Of a stretch of 64,000 nucleotides of DNA, positions 44,173-51,459 are shown one piece after another (positions within the stretch are counted from its first letter, which is position 1; the number at the start of each line of letters is the position of its first letter). The position numbers were made by a program, and so were the translations under genes. The notes below the pieces were generated by a model. The model was not told the DNA's origin. It did no database searches and worked only from the letters and a program-made list of their open reading frames with translations. The DNA lies in NCBI RefSeq assembly GCF_021390435.2, contig NZ_JAJVCN010000001.1:2976001-3040000 (forward strand), in the 5' to 3' direction. The DNA comes from Kibdelosporangium philippinense. GTDB lineage: Bacteria; Actinomycetota; Actinomycetes; Mycobacteriales; Pseudonocardiaceae.

Positions 44173-44224
44173 ACCCTCGTGAGTGGTTATCCATGTTCTA
44201 ACACGGATAACCACTCACGAGGGT
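44173..44224. repeat. dispersed palindromic terminator, copy 3
   Basis: Perfect 20-bp arms starting ACCCTCGTGAGTGGTTATCC, 12-base loop. Shares CCTCGTGAGTGGTTA with copies 1 and 2; the inner arm (TCC/GGA) differs but pairs. Between the convergent hydrolase and lipoprotein genes. Confidence 0.85.
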
Positions 44225-44227
44225 GGA

Positions 44228-44638
44228 TCAGTTGCCGCCGCCGGGTGTGCAGGCCTTGGTGAGTGCCGAGACCTGGTCGGCTTTGGTTTTCACCCAGTTC
44301 GCCGGGCCGTTCACCAGATCGGTGACCGTGGTCTCTTTCATCGTGGTGGACAGCTCGGTCAGCGCCTGGTTCACCGTGGTGTCGGTCGCCTTGCCTGCCA
44401 GGTCCTGCAGTTTCTGGCCGGCGTCCTGTGCGCCCTGCGCAGCGGCTTCCGGGTTGGCGGTGTCGGGGTTGAACGCGGCGATCTTGAGCGCCTCGACACA
44501 CACCTGTGCCGTTGAGGCCGCGTTGCTGACGTTGTCGGCAGTGTTCTTCGCATCCTGGATGGCTTCGCATCCGGTCAGCGCGACGATCAACGCACCGCCG
44601 CCGAGTACTCCGGCCAGCAGCCGCTTGGTAGAACGCAT
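44228..44638 (-). CDS. small helical lipoprotein
   Basis: 136 residues. Lipobox ALTGC (Cys24) after a Lys/Arg n-region. The mature part is helical with alternating Ala, Asn, Thr and Lys (EAIQDAKNTADNVSNAASTA and ALTELSTTMKETTVTDLV), like bacteriophage-era 'LEA-like' surface lipoproteins of actinomycetes. Two late Cys (CVEALK, KACTPG) might bond. No family recognised. GGAAGGG precedes ATG 44638. Confidence 0.65.
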   Translation of the reverse strand: MRSTKRLLAGVLGGGALIVALTGCEAIQDAKNTADNVSNAASTAQVCVEALKIAAFNPDTANPEAAAQGAQDAGQKLQDLAGKATDTTVNQALTELSTTMKETTVTDLVNGPANWVKTKADQVSALTKACTPGGGN

Positions 44639-44785
44639 TCGAATCCCTTCCGGTTCTTTTCACGAACCGAAGGTCTCCCCAACCACAACCGCTGTGGCGC
44701 CGAGACCGGGTCGCCACTGGGGACGCCGTACTGACGAATCTCGGCCGGGTGGGTACTCCCCTCCGTAAAGTTCACATTACCAAAG

Positions 44786-45781
44786 CTAACCAGCTGTGCT
44801 CTCCCTGACCTCAAGCGTGAACGGGATCTGCACGTCCTGAACAGGACTGGGATCCCCGTTCGCTCGTTCGTGCAGGAGCTGCACGGCGGCTTTCGCCAAC
44901 GCGGCCTTGTCCGGCGCGATGGTGGTCAACGACGGCAAGCTATACGCGCTGTGCTCGGTGTTGTCGAACCCGGCAACCGCGATGTCTTGTGGCACATGGT
45001 AACCGCGCTCGGCGGCAGCGCGAACGGCGCCGTGGGCAAGCATGTCGTTGAAGCAGAACACCGCATCGGGCGGTTCGGGCAACGTGAGCAGACGTGCCAT
45101 CGCTTCGGCTCCGTCACGGTGGTGGTAGCGCGTCGCCGGTGCGATGTAATCCGAAGGAGAGGGCAAGCCCGCGTCGGTCAACGCAGAGTGATATCCGGCG
45201 AGTCGCTGTGCGGCCGTGCCACGGGTCGGGTTCTGGCCGATGACCGCGATTCGCTTGCGTCCTATCGAGATCAGGTGATGCACGGCGATCCGCGCGGCCT
45301 GCACGTTGTCGATCCCGACGTGGTCGATCGGCGCATCGAGCACATGCTCGCCGAGCAGGACCATCGGCACGTCGGTCGGATTCTGGGTGTAGTCCTCCGT
45401 GTGCAGTGCTTCCGGGCTGATGATCGCGCCGTCGACCATGTGCGGCCCGAGCGACGCGAGCGTCGAGACCTCGGGATCGCGCAAGCCCTGGGTCTGCTCG
45501 ATCAGCACGCTCCAGTCGTGTGCGTGCGCCGCGGTGATCACGCCGCCCGCGAGCTCGCCGAAGTACGGGATGCTCAGCTCGGGGACCATCAGCGCGATGA
45601 AGCCGGTCCGGCCGCGCCGCAGATTGCGGGCGCCGACGTTCGGCTTGTAGCCGGTCGCGGCCAACGCCTCACGGACTTTGCGCTCGTTTTCCGGTTTCAC
45701 AAAGGAATAACCGTTCACGACGTTGGACACCGTCTTGACCGAGACTCCGGCGAGTTCGGCCACGTCCTTCAGCGTTGCCAC
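44786..45781 (-). CDS. LacI-family transcriptional regulator
   Basis: 331 residues, GTG start. HTH TLKDVAELAGVSVKTVSNVVNG (3-24) and hinge, then a periplasmic-binding-like effector domain (GRTGFIALMVPELSIPYFGEL, ISIGRKRIAVIGQNP, PDAVFCFNDMLAHGA, DIAVAGFDNTE). It diverges from the sugar ABC operon; TACAACGTTGTA lies between. A sugar linked to the transporter and GH2 product is the likely inducer. A nearly identical palindrome before the isomerase operon suggests a second target. Confidence 0.88.
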   Translation of the reverse strand: MATLKDVAELAGVSVKTVSNVVNGYSFVKPENERKVREALAATGYKPNVGARNLRRGRTGFIALMVPELSIPYFGELAGGVITAAHAHDWSVLIEQTQGLRDPEVSTLASLGPHMVDGAIISPEALHTEDYTQNPTDVPMVLLGEHVLDAPIDHVGIDNVQAARIAVHHLISIGRKRIAVIGQNPTRGTAAQRLAGYHSALTDAGLPSPSDYIAPATRYHHRDGAEAMARLLTLPEPPDAVFCFNDMLAHGAVRAAAERGYHVPQDIAVAGFDNTEHSAYSLPSLTTIAPDKAALAKAAVQLLHERANGDPSPVQDVQIPFTLEVRESTAG

Positions 45782-45810
45782 CGGGTGAGGGTATCAAGAA
45801 CCCGCATATT

Positions 45811-45822
45811 TACAACGTTGTA
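45811..45822. promoter_or_regulatory. LacI operator
   Basis: TACAACGTTGTA, a perfect 12-bp palindrome in the 99-base divergent gap, followed by a degenerate half-copy TACCAACGATGTAA (45821-45834). Confidence 0.7.
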
Positions 45823-45880
45823 CCAACGATGTAACGTGCTCGCCGAGCGTGTTCACCCTGTCTCAATGAGGAGTCAGCAC

Positions 45881-46999
45881 ATGACCGCCGCCAGTTTTTC
45901 CCGTCCCGTCCACTTAGGTCGTGGAGCTTCGTTCCGCGGCCTGCGCCGGATCGTTGGTGCGAGCCTCTGCGGTGTTGCGCTGCTTCTGGCCGGATGTGCC
46001 AAATCCGAGGAATCCGCCGCGCCGCCGACGCAGGCAACCGGGGGCGCGCAGGCACCCCTCGCGCCCGCATCGGACGGCCCGACCTGCACACTTGCCCAAT
46101 ACGGTGGCTCGAAGGTCGACCTGAAGGACGCCATCGTCGGTTTCTCCCAGTCCGAGAAGGAAGCCAACCCGTTCCGGATCGCCGAGACACAGTCGATCAA
46201 GGACGAAGCCGCGAAGATCGGCGTCAAGCAGCTGCTGACGACGAACGCCAATTCGCAGCTGAGCAAACAGATCTCGGACATCCAAGACATGATCAACAAG
46301 GGTGCGCATGCGTTGATCGTCGCGCCGCTGAACTCCGACGGCCTCGAACCGGCGCTGTCAGCCGCACGGGCCAAGAACATTCCGGTACTGACTGTCGACC
46401 GGAAGGTGAACTCCGTGGGCTGCAAGGATTACGTGGCCTTCCTCGGCTCGAACTTCGTCGAGCAGGGCAAGCGAGCGGCGCAGCAGATGGCCAAAGCCCT
46501 TGGCAACAAGGGCACAGTGGCGGTCCTGCTCGGCATGTCCGGTAACAACGTCACCACGGATCGGACCAACGGGTTCGTCGACGAGATCAAGGCATCCTCG
46601 CCGGACATCCACGTGGTCGCCCAGCAAACCGGCGAATTCGCCAGGGAGAAGGGCCAGCAGGTGATGGAGCAGATCATCCAGGCCCAGCCAGACATCAACG
46701 GCGTCTACGCCGAAAACGACGAGATGGCTCTCGGCGCGTTGGTCGCCTTGCGCAGCGCCGGAAAGAAAGCAGGCACGGACATCCACGTCGTGTCGATCGA
46801 CGGCACCCGCAACGCGGTCCAGAAGGTCACGGACGGCGAGCTGTACGCGGTCGTCGAGTCCAACCCACGGTTCGGGCCACTGGCATTCCAGACGCTGCAG
46901 ACATTCATGGACGGCCAGCCGGTCCAGCAAAACGTTGTGGTCAGCGACAAGCTGTACAGCAAGGACAACGCCGCAGCCGAACTGGGCAACGCGTACTGA
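45881..46999 (+). CDS. sugar ABC transporter substrate-binding lipoprotein (YtfQ-like)
   Basis: 372 residues from ATG 45881 (GAGGAG ahead); a longer open frame upstream is antisense to lacI and not real. Lipobox LLAGC (Cys about 36). VGFSQSEKEANPFRIAETQSIKDEA, VYAENDEMALGALVAL and ESNPRFGPLAFQ resemble YtfQ, the galactofuranose receptor. Two-lobed type I binding protein on the membrane outer face. First gene of an operon with ATPase, two permeases and GH2. Confidence 0.85.
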   Translation: MTAASFSRPVHLGRGASFRGLRRIVGASLCGVALLLAGCAKSEESAAPPTQATGGAQAPLAPASDGPTCTLAQYGGSKVDLKDAIVGFSQSEKEANPFRIAETQSIKDEAAKIGVKQLLTTNANSQLSKQISDIQDMINKGAHALIVAPLNSDGLEPALSAARAKNIPVLTVDRKVNSVGCKDYVAFLGSNFVEQGKRAAQQMAKALGNKGTVAVLLGMSGNNVTTDRTNGFVDEIKASSPDIHVVAQQTGEFAREKGQQVMEQIIQAQPDINGVYAENDEMALGALVALRSAGKKAGTDIHVVSIDGTRNAVQKVTDGELYAVVESNPRFGPLAFQTLQTFMDGQPVQQNVVVSDKLYSKDNAAAELGNAY

Positions 47000-48519
47000 T
47001 GAGCGTCGTACTGGACGCTCGCGCGGTCGGCAAGCGGTTCCCCGGCGTGGTCGCTTTGTCCTCAGTGGACCTGACGCTCGTTGCTGGCGAAGCGCACGCC
47101 TTGGTCGGCGAGAACGGCGCGGGCAAGTCGACGCTGATCAAGGTGCTGACCGGGGTGTACCCGCCGGACAGCGGCTCGTTGTTCTACCAGGGTTCGCCGG
47201 TGCGGTTCGGCCGACCGCTCGACGCGCAGCGAGCCGGGATCAGCACGGTGTACCAGGAGATCAACCTGGTTTCGCTGATGACTGTTGCCGGCAACCTGTT
47301 TCTTGGCCGTGAGCCGCGTAACCGGTTCGGGCTGTTGGACTTCAAGGCGATGAACACGGCCGCGGCAAAGCTGCTTTCGGACTATGGCGTGGATATCGAT
47401 GTCACGTTGCCGTTGCGGACGTTGGGGGCAGGTGTCCGGCAGATGGTGGCCGTTGCTCGGGCGGCGGCCACCAACGCCCGAGTGGTGATTTTGGACGAGC
47501 CGACTTCTTCTTTGGAACCAAGGGAAGTCGATACGTTGTTCGAGATCATCAACCGGGTGCGGGCTTCCGGTGCGGCGGTGCTGTACGTCAGTCACCGGCT
47601 CGACGAGCTGTACCGGATCTGCGACTCGGTGACGGTTCTGCGTGATGGCCGGAAGGTCCACAATGGTCCGTTGGCTGCACTGTCCAGGTTGGAACTGGTC
47701 GCGTTGATGCTCGGCCGTGACCTCGAGCAGATTGAACGGGAGGGCACGACCAAGTTCGACTCTCCGCCTCCCGAGGCTCTGGAGACTCCTGTCCTCGCGG
47801 CTCGGGGCTTGACGAGCCAGCATCGGTTGCATGGTGTCGATGTGACCGTCAGGCCCGGGGAGATCGTGGGTTTGGGCGGTCTGCTTGGGGCTGGACGTAG
47901 TGAGACGGTCCGGGCGATGGCGGGTTCGTTGGCTGTTGACTCGGGGACTGTCACGGTTGCTGGGAAGAAGGTGCGTACGGGATCGGTCGCTGCGGCAATG
48001 CGCTCGGGCGTGGTGATGTTGCCGGAGGACCGTAAGTCGGACGGCGTTCTGCCGGACCTTTCGGTGCGGGAGAACATTGTGCTGGCGGCCTTGCCCCGGC
48101 TTTCGGCCGGTGGCTCGGTTTCCCGTCGACGGCAAGACGCAATTGTGGACACCTTCATGAAACGGCTGCGCATCAAGGCTTCGAGTCCCGATCAGAAGGT
48201 GGGCGAGCTGTCCGGCGGCAACCAACAGAAGGTGCTACTGGCCAGGTTGCTGTGCCGTGAGCCGAAGGTGCTGCTGCTGGACGAGCCGACGCGCGGGATA
48301 GATGTTGGCGCGAAGGCGGAAGTTCAGGCCCTGGTGGGGGAATTGGCCGCGGAAGGTCTCGGGGTTGTGCTGATTTCCTCGGACTTCGAAGAGGTCGTCG
48401 AGGGCTCGGACTCGATCGTGGTGCTCAGGGAAGGCCGGGTGGTGTCTGAACTGAGAGGCGCGGACGTAACGGAACAGAAGTTGATTGCTGCGTTGGCGGA
48501 GGGAGCCGGTGATGGCTGA
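46999..48519 (+). CDS. sugar ABC transporter ATP-binding protein (YtfR/RbsA-like)
   Basis: 506 residues, two ABC domains. First: Walker A GENGAGKST (about 37-45), Q-loop region TVYQEINL, Walker B VVILDEPTSSLEP. Second: LLGAGRSET in place of a Walker A, signature LSGGNQQKV (about 397) and VLLLDEPTRGID. Typical CUT2 importer ATPase. ATG overlaps the binding protein stop as TGATG and the end overlaps the permease start by eight bases. Confidence 0.9.
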   Translation: MSVVLDARAVGKRFPGVVALSSVDLTLVAGEAHALVGENGAGKSTLIKVLTGVYPPDSGSLFYQGSPVRFGRPLDAQRAGISTVYQEINLVSLMTVAGNLFLGREPRNRFGLLDFKAMNTAAAKLLSDYGVDIDVTLPLRTLGAGVRQMVAVARAAATNARVVILDEPTSSLEPREVDTLFEIINRVRASGAAVLYVSHRLDELYRICDSVTVLRDGRKVHNGPLAALSRLELVALMLGRDLEQIEREGTTKFDSPPPEALETPVLAARGLTSQHRLHGVDVTVRPGEIVGLGGLLGAGRSETVRAMAGSLAVDSGTVTVAGKKVRTGSVAAAMRSGVVMLPEDRKSDGVLPDLSVRENIVLAALPRLSAGGSVSRRRQDAIVDTFMKRLRIKASSPDQKVGELSGGNQQKVLLARLLCREPKVLLLDEPTRGIDVGAKAEVQALVGELAAEGLGVVLISSDFEEVVEGSDSIVVLREGRVVSELRGADVTEQKLIAALAEGAGDG

Positions 48520-48935
48520 AACTACCGTCACATCCATCTCCACAACTCAACCACCTGCTGCTCGCAGACTCCGCGACTATGGCGTTTACGCCGCCCTGGG
48601 CATTCTGATCCTCTACAACCTCATCTTCACCGAGAACTTCGCCACCCTGGCCAACCTCAACACCCAACTGGTCCAAGTCACCCCGATCCTCATCGCGGCC
48701 CTGGGCATGGCGTTGGTCATCGGGACTGAAGGCGTCGACCTCTCGGTCGGCTCGGTGATGGCCCTCGCGGCCGCACTCCTTCCGCTCTACCTCGGCTACG
48801 GACTGATGCCCGCCATCGCCGTGGCCCTGATCGGTGGAGCCCTCTGCGGCCTCTTCAGTGGAACCCTCGTCGCGGTCGTCGGAATCCAGCCGATCGTGGC
48901 CACCCTTGCCCTTCTGGTCGGCGGACGAGGCCTAG
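48512..48935 (+). pseudogene. sugar ABC permease 1 (YtfT-like), N-terminal part (IS-interrupted)
   Basis: About 141 residues, four membrane helices, with the CUT2 motif GTEGVDLSVGSVMALAA and PIVATLALLVGGRGL just before the insertion. In YtfQRT-YjfF systems this permease pairs with a second one as a heterodimer. The 937-bp IS breaks it after GRG; CTAG is duplicated. Loss of this subunit would disable the importer unless the remaining permease works alone. Confidence 0.88.
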
Positions 48936-49872
48936 GGCCTGTTTCACAAGTTGATCAAGGTTTGAGATGATCTTGATTCGTGGGGCGTGGTGATCTGACC
49001 AACGAGCAGTGGGCGAAGCTGGAACCCTTGCTGCCCAGGGGCAAGAAGCCTGGCAGGCCGCCGAAGCATGCGAAGCGGAAGCTTATTGACGGGATCCGGT
49101 TTCGGGTTCGAACCGGTGTGCCGTGGCGGGATCTGCCGGAGCGTTACGGCCCGTGGGAGACGGTGTATGGCTTGTTCCGGCGGTGGCAACGGGATGGCAC
49201 GTGGAAGAGGATTCTGGTCGCGTTGCAGGCGGACGCGGACGCTGCGGGCCTGATCACCTGGGATGTCAGCGTGGACTCCACGGTGGCTCGTGCGCACCAG
49301 CACGCGGCTGGTGCGCGTCAAAAGGGGATCTCCAGAAGGAGTCTCCGGGCGGGGTCGAGGTCGAACCGGCCGATCACGGGCTGGGGCGCTCCCGAGGCGG
49401 GTTGACGACCAAGACTCACCTGGCGGTCGAGCAGGGACAAAAGCCCTTATCAATCGTGATCACCGCTGGCCAGCGAGGTGACTCGCCCCAGTTTCAGGTG
49501 GTGCTCGACCGTATCCGGGTACCCCGGCGGGATCGCGGTCGGCCGCGCTGCCGCCCGAATCGGGTGCTCGGCGACAAAGCCTACGGGTCCCGCGCCAACC
49601 GCGCCTACCTGCGCAGGCGCGGTATCCGCTGCACCATCCCGGACAAGGCCGACCAGGTCCGCAACCGCAAGAACAAGGGCTCACACGGAGGACGACCACC
49701 CGCATTCGACAAGGAGATCTACAAGCAACGGCACGCTGTCGAGTGCGGGATCAACCGTCTCAAACGAAACCGAGCCGTCGCCACCAGATACGACAAGCTC
49801 GCCGTTCGCTACGAAACCACGGTCACCATCGCAGCGATCAACGAGTGGCTCCCATGACTTTCGAAACAGACC
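48936..49872. mobile_element. IS5-family insertion sequence with -1 frameshift transposase, 937 bp
   Basis: Ends GGCCTGTTTCACAAG and GGTCTGTTTCGAAAG (inverted, 12 of 15 matching), flanked by CTAG (48932-48935, 49873-49876). Excision restores GGRGLALVLADGR in the permease. Same direction as the host gene. Confidence 0.9.
48980..49857 (+). CDS. IS5-family transposase in two overlapping frames (programmed -1 frameshift)
   Basis: OrfA (GTG 48980 to 49405) carries the DUF4096 domain ([28 protein letters not shown]) and the first Asp in [14 protein letters not shown]. OrfB, one frame back, carries [29 protein letters not shown] (second Asp) and [16 protein letters not shown] (Glu) to 49857. The switch falls at AAAAGGGG (49320-49327), where AAG-GGG can slip to AAA-GGG. 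The fused product has about 292 residues, the normal IS427-group length, so this is an active-looking design, not decay. Confidence 0.85.
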
Positions 49873-50421
49873 CTAGCACTCGTCCTGGCCGACGGGAGGC
49901 TCAAAGACATCCGCAACCCTGTCCTGCTGGACATGGGCTCTGGGGAGGTGCTTGGGATTCCGATCGTGGTGCTGATCGCCGCCTGTCTCACGTTGGTGGT
50001 CGGTTTCCTGGTCCGGTACACCACGTTCGGGCGGCAGTTGGTCGCCGTCGGCGGCAACCGGTCGGCCAGTGTGCTTGCCGGTCTGCCGGTCCGGCGGATC
50101 CTCATCACCACCTACGTCATCAGCGGCGTTCTTGCGGCGATCGCCGGGATTGTCGCGACAGCAAGGCTTACGGCATCCGACCCGTCGGCCATTGGGCAAC
50201 TGGCAGAGCTGTCCGCGATCACGGCTGTCGTTGTCGGTGGGACGCCGTTGAACGGCGGGCGGGTCAGGATTCTTGGCACGGTCGCTGGCGCGTTGCTGAT
50301 GCAGTTGATCTCGGCGACTTTGATCAAGAACAACCTGCCGACCTCGGTCGGGCTCATTGTGCAGGCGGCGATCATCGTGGTCGCGGTGTTGTTGCAGCGG
50401 CCGCGGGGAGGTGCGGGGTGA
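49873..50421 (+). pseudogene. sugar ABC permease 1 (YtfT-like), C-terminal part
   Basis: Continues the permease after the IS: LALVLADGRLKDIRNPVLLD, then VRYTTFGRQLVAVGGNRSASVLAGL, the EAA-like loop of CUT2 permeases, and ITAVVVGGTPLNGGRVRILGT. The frame is open to TGA 50421, which overlaps the GTG of the second permease, so the original coupling is preserved. Confidence 0.85.
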
Positions 50422-51437
50422 CTACCGTGACTGAACAAGCGGCCGTGCAAGGAAAAGAAAAGGTGCTGACCAAGCGGCGGTGGATCGCGGGACTCGTGCA
50501 GCGGCGGGGATCGTTGGTCGTGCTTGCGTTGATCGTGCTGGTGTCGACGTTCGCGTTCGATTCGTTCGCGACCGTCGACAATGCCAGGAACGTCGCGACG
50601 CAGAGCTCCTTCCTCGCCATCGTCGCGCTCGGGATGACGTTCGTGATCATCTCTGGCGGGATCGACCTGTCGGTCGGCTCGGTGTACGCGCTGGGCGGAG
50701 TGCTGGCCGCACTGGGGATCCAGTGGGGGAGTCTCGCCGGAATCCTGCTGCCGTTGGTGGTTTGCGGCGGGATTGGGCTTTTGAACGGCGTTTTGGTCGC
50801 GTATGGACGGTTGGCGCCGTTTATCGTTACGCTGGCGACACTTCTTGGTGCACGTGGGCTCTTGCTGGCGATCACCGATGAAGGAGCCAACACCCGCCTC
50901 ATGCCGAGGGACGCTTTTCTGACCCACCTTGGGCAAGGGACGTTTCTGGGTTTCGGGTATCCGGTGTGGATCGTGATCCTCCTCTTTGGAGCAGGGGTAC
51001 TGGTGTTGCAGCGCACCAGGTTCGGCCACTCCGTGCTGGCGATCGGCGGGAGTGTCGAAGCCGCGCGGTTGATGGGCTTGCCTGTCGCCCGGCGCACGAT
51101 GTGGCTCTACACCGGAAGCGGCCTGCTGGCCGGACTGTCCGGTGCGTTGGCAGCGGCTTATTCGGCGTCCGGGGTGACCATTGTGGGCGTTGGGTTCGAG
51201 CTCGATGCCATTGCTGCCGTGGTGATCGGTGGAACGCTGCTCACCGGTGGCGCTGGGACTGTCGGTGGAACGCTCGCGGGAGTGTTGCTGCTGATGGTCA
51301 TTCAGAACGTGATCAATCAGATCGGTACGTTGTCGTCGCATTACCAGTCGGTGGTCAGCGGGGCGTTCCTGGCCATCGTCGTCGCCATCCAAGCGTACCT
51401 GAGCCGTGCCCATCTCGGCCGGGAGCGAAATACGTGA
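50418..51437 (+). CDS. sugar ABC permease 2 (YjfF-like)
   Basis: 339 residues, about ten helices, start GTG 50418. IVALGMTFVIISGGIDLSVGSVYALGG (as two overlapping motifs near 70-96), TRFGHSVLAIGGSVEAARLMGL and GVGFELDAIAAVVIGGTLLTGG-GTVGGT, IGTLSSHYQ resemble E. coli YjfF closely. Intact. With permease 1 it would form the heterodimer of a galactofuranose-type importer. Confidence 0.87.
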   Translation: MTTVTEQAAVQGKEKVLTKRRWIAGLVQRRGSLVVLALIVLVSTFAFDSFATVDNARNVATQSSFLAIVALGMTFVIISGGIDLSVGSVYALGGVLAALGIQWGSLAGILLPLVVCGGIGLLNGVLVAYGRLAPFIVTLATLLGARGLLLAITDEGANTRLMPRDAFLTHLGQGTFLGFGYPVWIVILLFGAGVLVLQRTRFGHSVLAIGGSVEAARLMGLPVARRTMWLYTGSGLLAGLSGALAAAYSASGVTIVGVGFELDAIAAVVIGGTLLTGGAGTVGGTLAGVLLLMVIQNVINQIGTLSSHYQSVVSGAFLAIVVAIQAYLSRAHLGRERNT

Positions 51438-51459
51438 GATAAAAGGAGGTTTGCCGCCA

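Noticed and set aside
44870..45880. 5' extension of the sugar-binding protein frame
   Set aside because: It is antisense to the LacI gene; the signal peptide and ribosome site fix the start at 45881.
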